Notes: a model not told the origin generated them from the sequence alone. A stretch of DNA of 64,000 nucleotides from an uncultured Candidatus Melainabacteria bacterium (GCA_934699705.1 CAKUXD010000001.1:1-64000), one strand, 5' to 3'. Shown: positions 50,822 to 60,652, counted from the first letter of the stretch. Numbers and translations are program-made.

Positions 50822-52987
50822 ATGTATAATTTTATAGTTCCTAAACAAATTAAAAAAGCAAAAAATCAAAAGTTACGCTCTACAATTGCTTATTTTATTA
50901 GTATTTCTATCGCAGTTGTTTTTGCTGGCGTAGTTTCGTTTAAACTTTATTTGGGTTCTTTACCTCCAATTAATAATCTGGAAGAATTTAAACCTAATAT
51001 TATTACAAAATTTTATTCTTCAGATGGTGAAATTATTAAGACTTTCACTGCTTATACGTTTAAGAAGGTTGAATTAGAAGAAATTCCTGATACTTTAATT
51101 CAAGCTATTATCGCAACAGAGGATAAAAATTTCTATCATCATGACGGTTATGATTTGGTTGGTTTAGCTCGTTCGATTGTTGCAAATGTTATGGCAGGTC
51201 ATGTTGTTCAGGGTGCAAGTACGATTACGCAACAGTTATCAAGAATTTTATTCTTGTCAAATGAAAAAACTTTTAACCGTAAGATAAAAGAATTTATTAT
51301 TGCTGCAAGAATTGAAAAAACAATTTCTAAAGACAAAATTCTTGAAATGTATTTGAATAATGTTTATCTGGGTTCTGGCGCTTACGGTGTTGAAGGTGCT
51401 GCTCAAATTTATTTTAATAAACATATTAATGAATTGTCCTTAGCAGAAATTGCTCTTATTGCAGGTTTACCTCAAGCGCCGTCTGTGTATTCGCCATTTA
51501 ATGATATTAAAAAGGCTCAACAACGCAGAAATCAGGTTTTAAAACGTATGTATAAAATGCGTTATATTACAAAAGACCAGTATAAATCAGCAAAAAACGA
51601 AAAAATTGTTTTAAGTTCAATGCCTCAATTATATACATTTAACAAAGCACCATATTTTTGTGATTATGTAATGAATGAATTAGAAAAATTAGGTTTTGAT
51701 GAAACAGATATTTCACAAGGTGGTTATAAAATTGTAACAACACTTGATTATAAAACTCAGGTTGCAACAAATGAAGCAATTCTAAAAAACATGAATGGCT
51801 GGGGTTTAACTGGCGATAAACAACAAGCTGCAGTATTTTCGTTTAATACTACAAACGGAAAAATTTTAGCTTATGCTGGTGGTAAAGATTATACAAAATC
51901 ACAATATGACCGTGTTACTCAGGCGGTTAGACCTCCTGGATCATCGTTTAAACCTTTTGTTTATGCTGCGGCAATTGAAAAAGGTTTAAGCCCGAATGAT
52001 ATGATTCAAGATATGCCTGTTAAAATTGGTAATTGGGCGCCTCGAAATTACGGTAATAAATACAGGGGTGAAATTCCGTTATATACAGCTTTGATGGTTT
52101 CATCAAATGTTTGTGCGGCTAGATTAATTGAATATGTTGGTATACGTCCTGTTATTCAGTTAGTTCGAGTAATGGGGATTACAACTCCTTTGGAATACGA
52201 TTACACGATTGCTTTAGGTTCAAACGGCGTTAAATTATTTGAAATGACAAAAGCCTTTGGTGTATTTTCAAATGGCGGTTATAAAGTAGAACCTTATGCG
52301 GTAGAAAGTATTGAAACTTCTCGCGGAAAAATTATTTATACTGCTCCAAAAGCTAAATCAACCAAGGTTATGGCAATTGAAACGGCAGCAACAATGACAG
52401 CAATGATGAAAACAGTTATCCAAAGTGGTACTGGTGTTGCCGCAAATATTGGAAAACCTGCCGCAGTTAAAACAGGTACAACAGATGATTCAAAAGACGC
52501 AACTTTCTTCGGATATACTCCTGATGTTGTAACTGGTGTTTGGGTTGGTAATGATGACAATACAAAAATGGGTAATCTTACAGGTGGTACTGTTCCAGCG
52601 CTTATTTGGAAAGATGTTATGAGAGTTGCAACTGCACCTTATGGCGCAAAAGATTTCGATTATCCTCCAATTAATTTGAAATCATTCAGAATGAAGGGTA
52701 GTCCAATTCTTATTTCTCCTGAATCCGCTCAAAAAACTTTTGATAAAGAAGAAGCTTCAAATGAAGCCGATACTGCGCATAATGAAGTTCAATCAGCAAT
52801 TAACGATGAAATAGAACAACCTGTTAAAGCTCCTTTATGGAAACCTCAAAATACAGGTTCAAAGGTTAAAAACGAAGTAAATAATGTGGTTGCGCCAAAA
52901 GTTGAAGTAAAACCAGTTAAAATTGAAGTTCCGCAATCAGAACCAGAGCCTAAATTAGCTCCAATTCCTATGGCTAAACCATTTTAG
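50822..52987 (+). CDS. Class A penicillin-binding protein (PBP1A type)
   Basis: Bifunctional peptidoglycan synthase, 721 aa. N-terminal membrane anchor (STIAYFISISIAVVFAGVVS), glycosyltransferase GT51 domain (ATEDKNFYHHDGYD with catalytic Glu; GASTITQQLSRILFL), then transpeptidase with SxxK in RPPGSSFKPFVYAA, SxN in MVSSNVCAARL and KTG in AVKTGTTDD. The tail after about residue 640 is Pro/Val/Glu-rich. AAGGCG upstream of the ATG. Confidence 0.95.
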   Translation: MYNFIVPKQIKKAKNQKLRSTIAYFISISIAVVFAGVVSFKLYLGSLPPINNLEEFKPNIITKFYSSDGEIIKTFTAYTFKKVELEEIPDTLIQAIIATEDKNFYHHDGYDLVGLARSIVANVMAGHVVQGASTITQQLSRILFLSNEKTFNRKIKEFIIAARIEKTISKDKILEMYLNNVYLGSGAYGVEGAAQIYFNKHINELSLAEIALIAGLPQAPSVYSPFNDIKKAQQRRNQVLKRMYKMRYITKDQYKSAKNEKIVLSSMPQLYTFNKAPYFCDYVMNELEKLGFDETDISQGGYKIVTTLDYKTQVATNEAILKNMNGWGLTGDKQQAAVFSFNTTNGKILAYAGGKDYTKSQYDRVTQAVRPPGSSFKPFVYAAAIEKGLSPNDMIQDMPVKIGNWAPRNYGNKYRGEIPLYTALMVSSNVCAARLIEYVGIRPVIQLVRVMGITTPLEYDYTIALGSNGVKLFEMTKAFGVFSNGGYKVEPYAVESIETSRGKIIYTAPKAKSTKVMAIETAATMTAMMKTVIQSGTGVAANIGKPAAVKTGTTDDSKDATFFGYTPDVVTGVWVGNDDNTKMGNLTGGTVPALIWKDVMRVATAPYGAKDFDYPPINLKSFRMKGSPILISPESAQKTFDKEEASNEADTAHNEVQSAINDEIEQPVKAPLWKPQNTGSKVKNEVNNVVAPKVEVKPVKIEVPQSEPEPKLAPIPMAKPF

Positions 52988-53026
52988 TATTTAATAATAA
53001 TAATTATAAGAATAAAAGGAAGAAAA

Positions 53027-54535
53027 ATGACACAAGAAGAAAACAAAAACAAAGAAACTATTTCTCCAAAAGAAAACATCAGACAAGCAAGAGTCCAAAA
53101 GTTGACGGATTTTGCCGATAAAGGTATTAACCCGTATCCATATAAATATGATAAAACGGCAACAGCTTTGGATTTGCAAGAAAAATATAAAGACCTTCCT
53201 GCTGGCGAAGAAACAGAAGATGAATATGCTGTGGCTGGTCGTGTTATGGCGATGAGAAATACTGGCATGTTTATGGATTTGATGGACGAAACTGGCAAAA
53301 TTCAAATTTTTTCACATAAACAAAATTTAGGTGATGAAAAATTTAAAATGTTAAAACTTGTTGATATTGGAGATATTATTGGAATTAAAGGTACTATCAG
53401 AAGAACTCCTCGTGGTGAACTTTCTTTGAAATGTACTGAATATACTGTTTTATGTAAATCTTTACTTCCATTACCTGAAAAATTCCATGGTTTAACTGAT
53501 GTTGAAACAAAATACAGACAAAGATATGTTGATTTAATAGTAAATGAAGAAACTAGAGATACTTTTAGAAAAAGAAGTAAAATTATTTCTAAAATTAGAG
53601 AATTTTTAGGAAAACAAGGTTTCTTAGAAGTCGAAACTCCTATTTTACAAACTGTTGCATCAGGTGCTTCAGCAAGACCTTTCTTTACTCATCACAATGC
53701 TTTAGATATGGATATGACTTTAAGAATTGCTCTTGAATTATATTTAAAACGCTTAATTGTGGGCGGTGTTTCAGAAAAAGTTTTTGAAATCGGAAAATGC
53801 TTCAGAAATGAAGGTATTGACACAAGACATAATCCAGAATTTACTATGATTGAGTTATATCAGGCTTATGCAGATTATAATGATATGATGACTTTAACTG
53901 AAAATATGGTAGCTTTTGTTGCTCAAGAAGTTCTTGGCACAACAAAAATTAAATATGGCGAAAATGAAATTGATTTAACTCCGCCTTGGGATAGAAAAAC
54001 TATGTTAGGTTCAGTAAAAGACGCAACAGGTATTGATTTTAACGAATGTTTCTCTGATGAAGAAGCTAGAAATTTGGCAAAATCAATCCATGTAGAAGTA
54101 GAAGATACTGATACTTGGGGAAAAGTAATTGAAAAAGTGTTTGAAGAAAAAATCGAACCTTCTTTAATTCAACCTACGCATATTATTGATTATCCAAGAG
54201 ATATTTCACCTTTGGCGAAGGTTCATAGAGATAATAAGCGCTTGACAGAACGTTTTGAAACTCGTGTAAATGGCTGGGAAATCTGTAATGCATTTTCTGA
54301 ATTAACTGATCCAATCGACCAAAGAGCAAGATTTGAAGATCAAGCTTTAGCAAAAGCAAATGGTGATGAAGAAGCTATGGAAATTGACGAGGACTTCATT
54401 GAAGCACTAGAATACGGTATGCCTCCAACTGGTGGTATGGGTATGGGAATTGACCGTTTAGTTATGTTGTTAACTGATTCTCAAACAATCCGTGATGTAA
54501 TCGCGTTCCCTACAATGAAAAAATTAGAAAAATAA
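53027..54535 (+). CDS. lysS: Lysyl-tRNA synthetase, class II
   Basis: Charges tRNA-Lys. 502 aa. N-terminal OB-fold anticodon-binding domain (VAGRVMAMRNTGMFMDLMDE), motif 1 region (FLGKQGFLEVETPILQTVAS), motif 2 FEIGKCFRNEGIDTRHNPEF and motif 3 GMGMGIDRLVMLLTDS. AAGGAAG before the ATG; 39 bases after the PBP gene. Confidence 0.97.
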   Translation: MTQEENKNKETISPKENIRQARVQKLTDFADKGINPYPYKYDKTATALDLQEKYKDLPAGEETEDEYAVAGRVMAMRNTGMFMDLMDETGKIQIFSHKQNLGDEKFKMLKLVDIGDIIGIKGTIRRTPRGELSLKCTEYTVLCKSLLPLPEKFHGLTDVETKYRQRYVDLIVNEETRDTFRKRSKIISKIREFLGKQGFLEVETPILQTVASGASARPFFTHHNALDMDMTLRIALELYLKRLIVGGVSEKVFEIGKCFRNEGIDTRHNPEFTMIELYQAYADYNDMMTLTENMVAFVAQEVLGTTKIKYGENEIDLTPPWDRKTMLGSVKDATGIDFNECFSDEEARNLAKSIHVEVEDTDTWGKVIEKVFEEKIEPSLIQPTHIIDYPRDISPLAKVHRDNKRLTERFETRVNGWEICNAFSELTDPIDQRARFEDQALAKANGDEEAMEIDEDFIEALEYGMPPTGGMGMGIDRLVMLLTDSQTIRDVIAFPTMKKLEK

Positions 54536-54543
54536 TATAAAAT

Positions 54544-54584
54544 AAACAAAAAGGCGCGGGGCAAAGCTCCGCGCCTTTTTGTTT
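54544..54584 (+). terminator. Bidirectional terminator between lysS and the 78-aa gene
   Basis: AAACAAAAAGGCGCGG..CCGCGCCTTTTTGTTT with inner GGC-AAA-GCT (one G-U pair). T-runs on both strands serve lysS and the opposite small gene. Confidence 0.9.
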
Positions 54585-54595
54585 ACAAATTAAAT

Positions 54596-54832
54596 CTATA
54601 ATTTTAAAAATCTTCTTGTAAAATATTCTGCCAAAGCTATTGAAAGAGCAGAAAGCGCAATGACTTGAAACATTTCTCTTAATTTTGTGAAATTGCATAG
54701 CCAATAAATTGCGAAAAAAGAAATTATTAATATACTAAAAAATATAGTGTAGTATTTTTTAGTTAAATCTATTGTGTTAGGTTTTATGTTTGGGTTTGAT
54801 GCGCCTTCTATTTTTCTTGGAGAGTTATTCAT
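54596..54832 (-). CDS. Small membrane protein (78 aa)
   Basis: No family recognised. Polar N-terminus (MNNSPRKIEGASNPNIKPN) and two hydrophobic helices (YYTIFFSILIISFFAIYWL and MFQVIALSALSIALAEYF), basic C-terminus. AAAGGC before the ATG. It lies 16 bases after nagA and ends at the shared terminator, so it is the last gene of the rsmH-murE-nagA cluster. Confidence 0.75.
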   Translation of the reverse strand: MNNSPRKIEGASNPNIKPNTIDLTKKYYTIFFSILIISFFAIYWLCNFTKLREMFQVIALSALSIALAEYFTRRFLKL

Positions 54833-54848
54833 TTTTTTGCCTTTATAT

Positions 54849-55811
54849 TTATATTAAATAGTCTTTCCTGTAAAGAACATGTCCGTCTTTTTCTATTGAA
54901 AGAATTTGGTTATTTTCGTTCCATAAAATTTGACCGTCGAGTTCTATGTTGTGATATTTGTGAGTATTTTCAATTAATTTAAATGCATCAATATTTTTTT
55001 TCAATAGTCTTTGGATTATATTATCAATTAGATTTGTGCTACCTGCTAGCGTTCCATTTTTATCCGTAGCTTTTTTGCCGTCGTAGTAAATCGTTTTGTT
55101 GCAAAATTGCATTTCGGTTTTATCACTATTTGTAATTGGCAGGCAATCACTAATTAAAATAATTTTTTCAAAAGGTTTTGATTTTAAAATTAATTCTAAA
55201 GTGTCATCATTGAAGTGAATTCCATCTGCGATTATTTCAGTATAAATTTCATCATTTATAAGTCCAGAAAGAGCTGTTGATGAGGTTCTATGAGTAATTG
55301 GGCTCATAGCGTTGAATAGATGGGTTACACCGTTGCAAGCGCTTAAATCGCCACCTGTGCAGTGTCCAGCTTGAACTTTTATTCCTTTTTCTTTTAGGTA
55401 ATTTGATAATTCAAAATTTTTGTCTAATTCTGGTGCAAGTGTAACTATTTTAATGAAATCGTCTTCTATTAATTTAAAGTTTTCAATAGTTGGTTTTAAA
55501 AATAGACTTTCGTCGTGAATACCTTTTTTTTCTGGGTTTAAGAAAATTCCTTCTAGGTGAACTCCAAGAATTTTAGACATTTGAGGAGTTTGTTTTTTAC
55601 TTGCCTTTTTGAAAACTTCGATTTGTTGTTTAATGTTTTCAACTGTGTCGGTTGCTAATGTTGGGAAAAACCCTCCAATACCGTGGTAGAGTAGAGTTTT
55701 TGACAAGTTTAAAACTTCTTTTACTGTACAATTAGCAAAATCTACCCCATAAGCGCCATGAAAATGTTGTTCAATAATCAATTTACTTTTTTTTGTATTT
55801 TGCTTAAACAT
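54849..55811 (-). CDS. nagA: N-acetylglucosamine-6-phosphate deacetylase, N-terminally short
   Basis: Removes acetate from GlcNAc-6-P. 320 aa; usual NagA is about 380. Amidohydrolase signatures: EQHFHGAYGVDF (HxH), GVHLEGIFLNPEKKGIHD, AGHCTGGD, VTHLFNAMSPITHR, and the catalytic Asp in LISDCLPITNS. The protein starts right at the first barrel strand, so the N-terminal beta-sandwich domain is missing. An upstream start is not available: murE ends 2 bases before. Probably functions in amino-sugar recycling with NanE. Confidence 0.88.
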   Translation of the reverse strand: MFKQNTKKSKLIIEQHFHGAYGVDFANCTVKEVLNLSKTLLYHGIGGFFPTLATDTVENIKQQIEVFKKASKKQTPQMSKILGVHLEGIFLNPEKKGIHDESLFLKPTIENFKLIEDDFIKIVTLAPELDKNFELSNYLKEKGIKVQAGHCTGGDLSACNGVTHLFNAMSPITHRTSSTALSGLINDEIYTEIIADGIHFNDDTLELILKSKPFEKIILISDCLPITNSDKTEMQFCNKTIYYDGKKATDKNGTLAGSTNLIDNIIQRLLKKNIDAFKLIENTHKYHNIELDGQILWNENNQILSIEKDGHVLYRKDYLI

Positions 55812-55813
55812 TT

Positions 55814-57271
55814 TTATCCAAATACCTTTTTAGCTTCTTCTCTATCGTCGAAGTGGATTGTTTTATCTTTTAGAATTTGATAATCTTCGTGTCCTTTTCC
55901 AGCGATTAAAACAACATCATTTTCTCCGCTTAGTGTTTTAGTTAATTCGATAGCTTTTGCTCGGTCGATTTCAACAATTACCCTGTCTGTGTCAACAGAT
56001 TGAAATCCTGTCATAATGTCTGAGATAATTTGTTCAGGGTCTTCACTTCTAGGATTATCGCTTGTTACAATAACTTTGTCTGATAATTTTTCAGCAATTG
56101 CACCCATTTTTGGACGTTTTGTTGCATCTCTATCGCCACCGCAACCGAATAAGCAAATTAATTTTCCATTTTGAGGAGTAATTTCTCTAGCTGCTTTTAG
56201 AACATTTTCTAAACCATCTGGAGTGTGCGCGTAATCTACGATAACCATTGGTTTTTTGTGAACAATTTCAAATCTGCCAGCAACGCCTCTTACGTCTTCT
56301 AACGCTTTTACTGCATCAATTGCTTCAATACCTTGAGTTGTAGCAGTTGTTACCGCTGCCAAAACATTATAAATACTGAACATTCCGTTCATGTGTAAAG
56401 ATACTGCAAATTCGTTATTCGAAGTTTTTAGCGTAAATTTAGCTCCTTCTGTTGTAAAATCAATATCTTTAGCCATTATATCAGCATTATTTTTGATGCC
56501 GTAAGTTAGAATTTTAACTCCTTTTGGAATAATTTCTATAAACTTTTGAGCATATTCGTCATCGGCGTTAATTACTGCAAAATCGCCGTCTTTTAGGTTT
56601 TCAAAAAGAATAGCTTTCGCTTTGAAATAATTTTCCATTGTGATGTGATAATCTAAGTGGTCTTGAGTTAGGTTTGTTAAAACAGCACCCTTGAAGTCGC
56701 AATTGCCGACGCGTCTTTGTTCTAGCGAGTGAGAACTAACTTCCATGGCAACATTATCAATATGGTTTTCAAATTTAATTTGGCGTAAAAGTCTTTGTAA
56801 TTCAGGTGCTTGCGGAGTTGTGTGTTTTGCTTCTCTGTAAAAGTCGTTTGAGTTTAATTTATATCCCAATGTTCCAATCAGAGCGCACCTTTTAGAATTT
56901 TTTTCAAATATTTTTTGAATTAAATGTGTTACAGTAGTTTTACCGTTTGTGCCTGTAATCCCAATTAAATTAATACTTTTCGATGGTGAACCGTAAAATG
57001 CATCAGCAATATCTGCAATTTGTTTTCTTGTCGATTTTACAATAATTTGTGGTAAGCTTGAATTGACTTTGTGTTCAACAACAAGAGCAACTGCGCCATT
57101 TTCTTCGGCTGATTTTACGTAATTGTGTCCGTCAGTATTTTCACCAACCAAGCAAATAAAGATGTTTCCTGTGTCTGTTGTTTTTGAATTGTATGACAAG
57201 CCTGTTATTTCTACGTTTGCGTAATTATATTTCTCGCAGTCTAAATTTTCTATTAATTTATCTAATTCCAT
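55814..57271 (-). CDS. murE: UDP-MurNAc-L-Ala-D-Glu:meso-diaminopimelate ligase
   Basis: Adds the third stem amino acid to the peptidoglycan precursor. 485 aa. GITGTNGKTTVTHLIQKIFE (ATP loop), MEVSSHSLEQRRVGNCDF, VDYAHTPDGLENVLKAAR, and DNPRSEDPEQI; the DNPR motif is the known specificity signature for meso-diaminopimelate. Positioned between PBP2 and nagA in the leftward cluster. Confidence 0.96.
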   Translation of the reverse strand: MELDKLIENLDCEKYNYANVEITGLSYNSKTTDTGNIFICLVGENTDGHNYVKSAEENGAVALVVEHKVNSSLPQIIVKSTRKQIADIADAFYGSPSKSINLIGITGTNGKTTVTHLIQKIFEKNSKRCALIGTLGYKLNSNDFYREAKHTTPQAPELQRLLRQIKFENHIDNVAMEVSSHSLEQRRVGNCDFKGAVLTNLTQDHLDYHITMENYFKAKAILFENLKDGDFAVINADDEYAQKFIEIIPKGVKILTYGIKNNADIMAKDIDFTTEGAKFTLKTSNNEFAVSLHMNGMFSIYNVLAAVTTATTQGIEAIDAVKALEDVRGVAGRFEIVHKKPMVIVDYAHTPDGLENVLKAAREITPQNGKLICLFGCGGDRDATKRPKMGAIAEKLSDKVIVTSDNPRSEDPEQIISDIMTGFQSVDTDRVIVEIDRAKAIELTKTLSGENDVVLIAGKGHEDYQILKDKTIHFDDREEAKKVFG

Positions 57272-57284
57272 CTTTATTCTACTC

Positions 57285-59030
57285 CTAAGTTAAATTATTT
57301 TCATTATTGCTTGTTACGTTTTTATCAGGTTTTAAATTTAAAATTCTTGCAACTTGTGAAGAAATTTCTTTGAATACAGGCGCTGCAACCGTACTACCCC
57401 AAACATTTGCACCTTGTGCGGAGTCAACCATTACGTAGATTAAAACTTGAGGGTCTGAGGCAGGTAAATATCCAACAATAGAAGTGTAGTATTTGTTTGT
57501 GTAACCACTACCGTCTTCTTTAGGTTTTTTTGAAGTACCTGTTTTTGCCGCAATGTTGTATTTATCCATTTTTATTTGAGATTTACCGTTATTGATACTG
57601 TTTGTTAAAATTTGAGTTACAGCTTTTGCCGTTTCTGGTTTTAATACTTGTTTGTAATGAATCTTATTTACAGCTTCTTCTTGCGTATATTTTATAACAT
57701 GCGGAGTTATAATTACACCATTATTTGCTAGGGCTGAAACGGCGTTAATCATTTGAATAGCAGTAACAGATGCACCGTATCCATAACCCATTGATGCGTG
57801 GTCTGAGGTATCCCATTTGTTTGCTTGTTTCATAATACCTCTTGATTCTCCAGGAAGGTCAATTCCTGTTTTTGCACCAATTCCGAGTTTTTTTAGAATA
57901 TCATAGAACTCTTTTGAGGTCATTGTTTGTGCAACTTTTACAGAACCTACGTTACTTGAGTGTTCAAATAAGTATTCTAACGAAATCATACCAGGGTTTG
58001 GGCGTTTTTTATAGTCATAGTTTTCAATATCCCACCAACCAACTTTAATTTTACCAGTATCATTAATTTTTGAATTTGCATTTATTTTTCCTAACTCCAT
58101 AGCTGAAGCTACTGTAAGAACTTTAAATGTTGACCCTGGAGGGAATACGTCAGTTAATGGCCAGTTTTTAATTTGGTTAAAAGTCGCAGTTTTGAAGTTA
58201 TTTGGATCATAATATGGATAAACTGCATAAGCTAAAATTTCGCCAGTTCTTGGGTTTGTAACAATTACTGTACCTCTTAAAGCCTTTGTTTTTAAGACCA
58301 TTTTATAAAGTTCCTGTTCGCATACGTGTTGAATAGCTGTATCAATTGTTAATGTTACATTTTTGCCTTTCATTGGTTTTGTTGTAGCAAGAGGGTCTGT
58401 TCCAAAATCGTATATAATATCGCCTTTTGGGGTTTTTTCGATTTGAACATTGTCTTCAACTAATTCAAGTTTATCTTTTGCGGTTGATTCAACTCCTGCA
58501 GAAATATCCGCATCAAAGTTGTAATATCCTAAAACGTGTGCTGCAAGAGCGCCTTGAGGATAAACTCGGATACTTTTTTTATCAAGAGGTATTTCTCTTA
58601 AATGTAATTTTGCAATTTCATCTCTGGTTTGTCTATCAATTCCTTTTTTTAAGGAAATCATGATATCGTTTCTGCGAAGTTTTTGAACAAGTTGATATTT
58701 TGAAATTTTTAAAATTGGCGCTAACATATTAGCAAGTTCTTCTGGGGTATGTTCATAGTCTGGAGTTCTTGCATATACGTCAAATAAAACTTTGTCTGAC
58801 GCAAGTTTTATGCCATTTCTGTCATAAATATCGCCTCGTAAAACAAATGATTGTGCGCTTCTCTGTTTTTTTGCCTTTAATCTTAATTTTTTTAAATCAA
58901 TAACTTGTATAAAAAATAAATGTATAATTAAACCGATTGCAAAAAGAGCAAACAACACTTGCCAACAAACAAGACTTTTGTCAAAACTTTTTATTTGTTC
59001 TTCTTTTTTCAATTTTATTTTTTCAACCAT
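57285..59030 (-). CDS. ftsI: Class B penicillin-binding protein 2 (FtsI-type)
   Basis: Septal peptidoglycan transpeptidase. 581 aa. Short cytoplasmic N-terminus, single membrane helix (CWQVLFALFAIGLIIHLFFI), pedestal domain (LRGDIYDRNGIKLAS), then transpeptidase motifs FPPGSTFKVLTVAS (SxxK), EHSSNVGSVKVA (SxN) and AAKTGTSKKPKED (KTG). No PASTA domains. Gene order rsmH-ftsL-like-this-murE supports FtsI. Confidence 0.95.
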   Translation of the reverse strand: MVEKIKLKKEEQIKSFDKSLVCWQVLFALFAIGLIIHLFFIQVIDLKKLRLKAKKQRSAQSFVLRGDIYDRNGIKLASDKVLFDVYARTPDYEHTPEELANMLAPILKISKYQLVQKLRRNDIMISLKKGIDRQTRDEIAKLHLREIPLDKKSIRVYPQGALAAHVLGYYNFDADISAGVESTAKDKLELVEDNVQIEKTPKGDIIYDFGTDPLATTKPMKGKNVTLTIDTAIQHVCEQELYKMVLKTKALRGTVIVTNPRTGEILAYAVYPYYDPNNFKTATFNQIKNWPLTDVFPPGSTFKVLTVASAMELGKINANSKINDTGKIKVGWWDIENYDYKKRPNPGMISLEYLFEHSSNVGSVKVAQTMTSKEFYDILKKLGIGAKTGIDLPGESRGIMKQANKWDTSDHASMGYGYGASVTAIQMINAVSALANNGVIITPHVIKYTQEEAVNKIHYKQVLKPETAKAVTQILTNSINNGKSQIKMDKYNIAAKTGTSKKPKEDGSGYTNKYYTSIVGYLPASDPQVLIYVMVDSAQGANVWGSTVAAPVFKEISSQVARILNLKPDKNVTSNNENNLT

Positions 59031-59098
59031 AACTACCTTATAATAATTTTATCATAAGGATTGCGAAATGAGCCATTGTTAAAGATTTTTTAAGGTAA

Positions 59099-59551
59099 TT
59101 AATAACCAATAGCCCAGCTGAAAACTTTTTTGTCGTTCAAAGCCTTTTTAGTTGTATTTGCAGAAGCAACTTCTTCAACTTCTATAACTTGTTTAGCTTT
59201 AGATAGTAAATTATTTTTTTGCATTGATTTATCAACATTATTAAACGATTTTAATTTGTCTAATTGATTTTCTAACTCAGTATTTTCGTCGTTAAAAACA
59301 GTTGTTTCTCTGCTTAGGTTATTCAAGGTCATTTCATTAGCAGTTGCAAAATAATAACTTACGGTTGTAACAGCAATGAAAACTGCTAAAATAATGCATA
59401 AAGTAAAGTTCAATCTTCTGATAGCCATTTGTTTTTCGTCGTCCTCTGGTTCAAAAATGCCTTCGATTACCGTATCTTGAGGAAGTTCAAACTCATAGGT
59501 TTCTAGTTCATTAAACTCATTATATGTTAAATGTAGCAATTCTTGTTGCAA
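59099..59551 (-). CDS. FtsL-like division protein
   Basis: 150 aa from a TTG start (AGGAA about 9 bases upstream; the next in-frame ATG would remove the acidic N-terminus). Acidic cytoplasmic part (FEPEDDEKQMAIRRLN), one membrane helix (FTLCIILAVFIAVTTVSYYF), then a coiled coil (NDENTELENQLDKLKSF). FtsL sequences are poorly conserved; the call rests on this layout and position between rsmH and ftsI. Confidence 0.75.
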   Translation of the reverse strand: MQQELLHLTYNEFNELETYEFELPQDTVIEGIFEPEDDEKQMAIRRLNFTLCIILAVFIAVTTVSYYFATANEMTLNNLSRETTVFNDENTELENQLDKLKSFNNVDKSMQKNNLLSKAKQVIEVEEVASANTTKKALNDKKVFSWAIGY

Positions 59552-59596
59552 CTTTTATTTCCTACCCTTAGATTATAAATACACATTTCCCGCAGT

Positions 59597-60532
59597 TTAT
59601 TTTTTAATGAACTTTGCAACTCTAAGTTTTGCACTTCGAGAAGGCGGGTTTTCGTTTAGTTCTTTTTCACTAGCACAGATTGGTTTTTTGTTTATCAACT
59701 CAAGAACTGGAGGTTCACAAGTGCAAATTAATTGCTCTTTGGGGCAATGGCACTTTGCTGAATGGTACTTGAATTGCTCTTTTACTATTCTGTCTTCAAG
59801 TGAATGAAAACTTATTACACTTATTATAGCACCATAATCTAATAAATCCAACACATCATTCAATGTATTTTTAATATTTTTAAGTTCATTGTTTACTTCA
59901 ATTCTAATTGCCTGAAACACTCTTGTAGCAGGGTGAATACGGCTTTTTTGAGGTGGTACTGCTTCCTTGATTATTTGTGCTAGTTCACAGGTGGTTTTAA
60001 TAGGTTTGGCATGCCTTTTGGCTATAATGGCATGTGCAATACGTTTAGAAAAATGTTCTTCTCCGTATTCGCTAAAAATTCGTACCAAATCCGCGTCATT
60101 ATAGGAGTTTACGACATCGTATGCGCTAAAATCAGCGTCTTTATTAAATCTCATGTCTAAAGGAGCGTCTTTTGAAAAAGAAAATCCACGTTCTTGTTTT
60201 GTAAGCTGATGGTACGAAGCGCCCAAATCAAAAAGAATTCCGCCTGTTATTTTATCAATTTTTAAATCTTGTAAAACTTTCTTAATATTTGTGTATGAGT
60301 TTTTTACAATTGTTAAGTTTTTGTAATCTTTTAGTCTATTTTTTGCAAAATTTATCGCATCATCATCAATATCGAAAGAAATTAATCTTCCGTTAGGCTG
60401 AATGCGTTGTAAAATAAGTTCACTATGTCCACCGCCACCAAGAGTAGCATCAACATAAATCAAACCATCTTTGCAGTTTAATGCGTCAACGGCTTCATTT
60501 TTCATTACTGTGTAGTGCTTAAATTCTTCCAT
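59597..60532 (-). CDS. rsmH: 16S rRNA (cytosine(1402)-N(4))-methyltransferase
   Basis: Methylates C1402 in the ribosomal decoding site. 311 aa. VDATLGGGGHSELILQRI (SAM loop), ILFDLGASYHQLTKQERGFS, PLDMRFNK, SRIHPATRVFQAIRIEVNNE and ISFHSLEDRIVKEQF. First conserved gene of the division cluster. No Shine-Dalgarno; a TAAAAT 6 bases upstream makes a leaderless start possible. mraZ is not upstream. Confidence 0.96.
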   Translation of the reverse strand: MEEFKHYTVMKNEAVDALNCKDGLIYVDATLGGGGHSELILQRIQPNGRLISFDIDDDAINFAKNRLKDYKNLTIVKNSYTNIKKVLQDLKIDKITGGILFDLGASYHQLTKQERGFSFSKDAPLDMRFNKDADFSAYDVVNSYNDADLVRIFSEYGEEHFSKRIAHAIIAKRHAKPIKTTCELAQIIKEAVPPQKSRIHPATRVFQAIRIEVNNELKNIKNTLNDVLDLLDYGAIISVISFHSLEDRIVKEQFKYHSAKCHCPKEQLICTCEPPVLELINKKPICASEKELNENPPSRSAKLRVAKFIKK

Positions 60533-60538
60533 ACAAGA

Positions 60539-60544
60539 ATTTTA
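60539..60544 (-). promoter_or_regulatory. Possible leaderless -10 box for rsmH
   Basis: Minus-strand TAAAAT followed by 6 bases and the rsmH ATG. The -35 is not convincing, so read-through from the upstream small gene is an alternative. Confidence 0.35.
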
Positions 60545-60556
60545 TCACAAAATATG

Positions 60557-60652
60557 TCAATGTGAATTTACTAATTCATCTAAAATGCTCGGGATTATTA
60601 CGCAGGCGGCGTATACAACAAAACCGAGAATGGCAATTGTAAGTGTAAACAT
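60557..60652 (-). CDS. Tiny membrane protein (31 aa) upstream of rsmH
   Basis: A 31-codon frame: MFTLTIAILGFVVYAACVII forms one membrane helix, followed by a short acidic/polar tail ending NSH. AGGAG lies 6-7 bases before the ATG at 60652. It is 24 bases upstream of rsmH on the same strand. Support is a good ribosome binding site and typical membrane-peptide composition only. Confidence 0.5.
   Translation of the reverse strand: MFTLTIAILGFVVYAACVIIPSILDELVNSH

Noticed and set aside
52984..53305. Minus-strand frames opposite the lysS start
   Set aside because: Overlap strongly supported lysS codons; hydrophobic composition is the reverse-strand image of charged codons.
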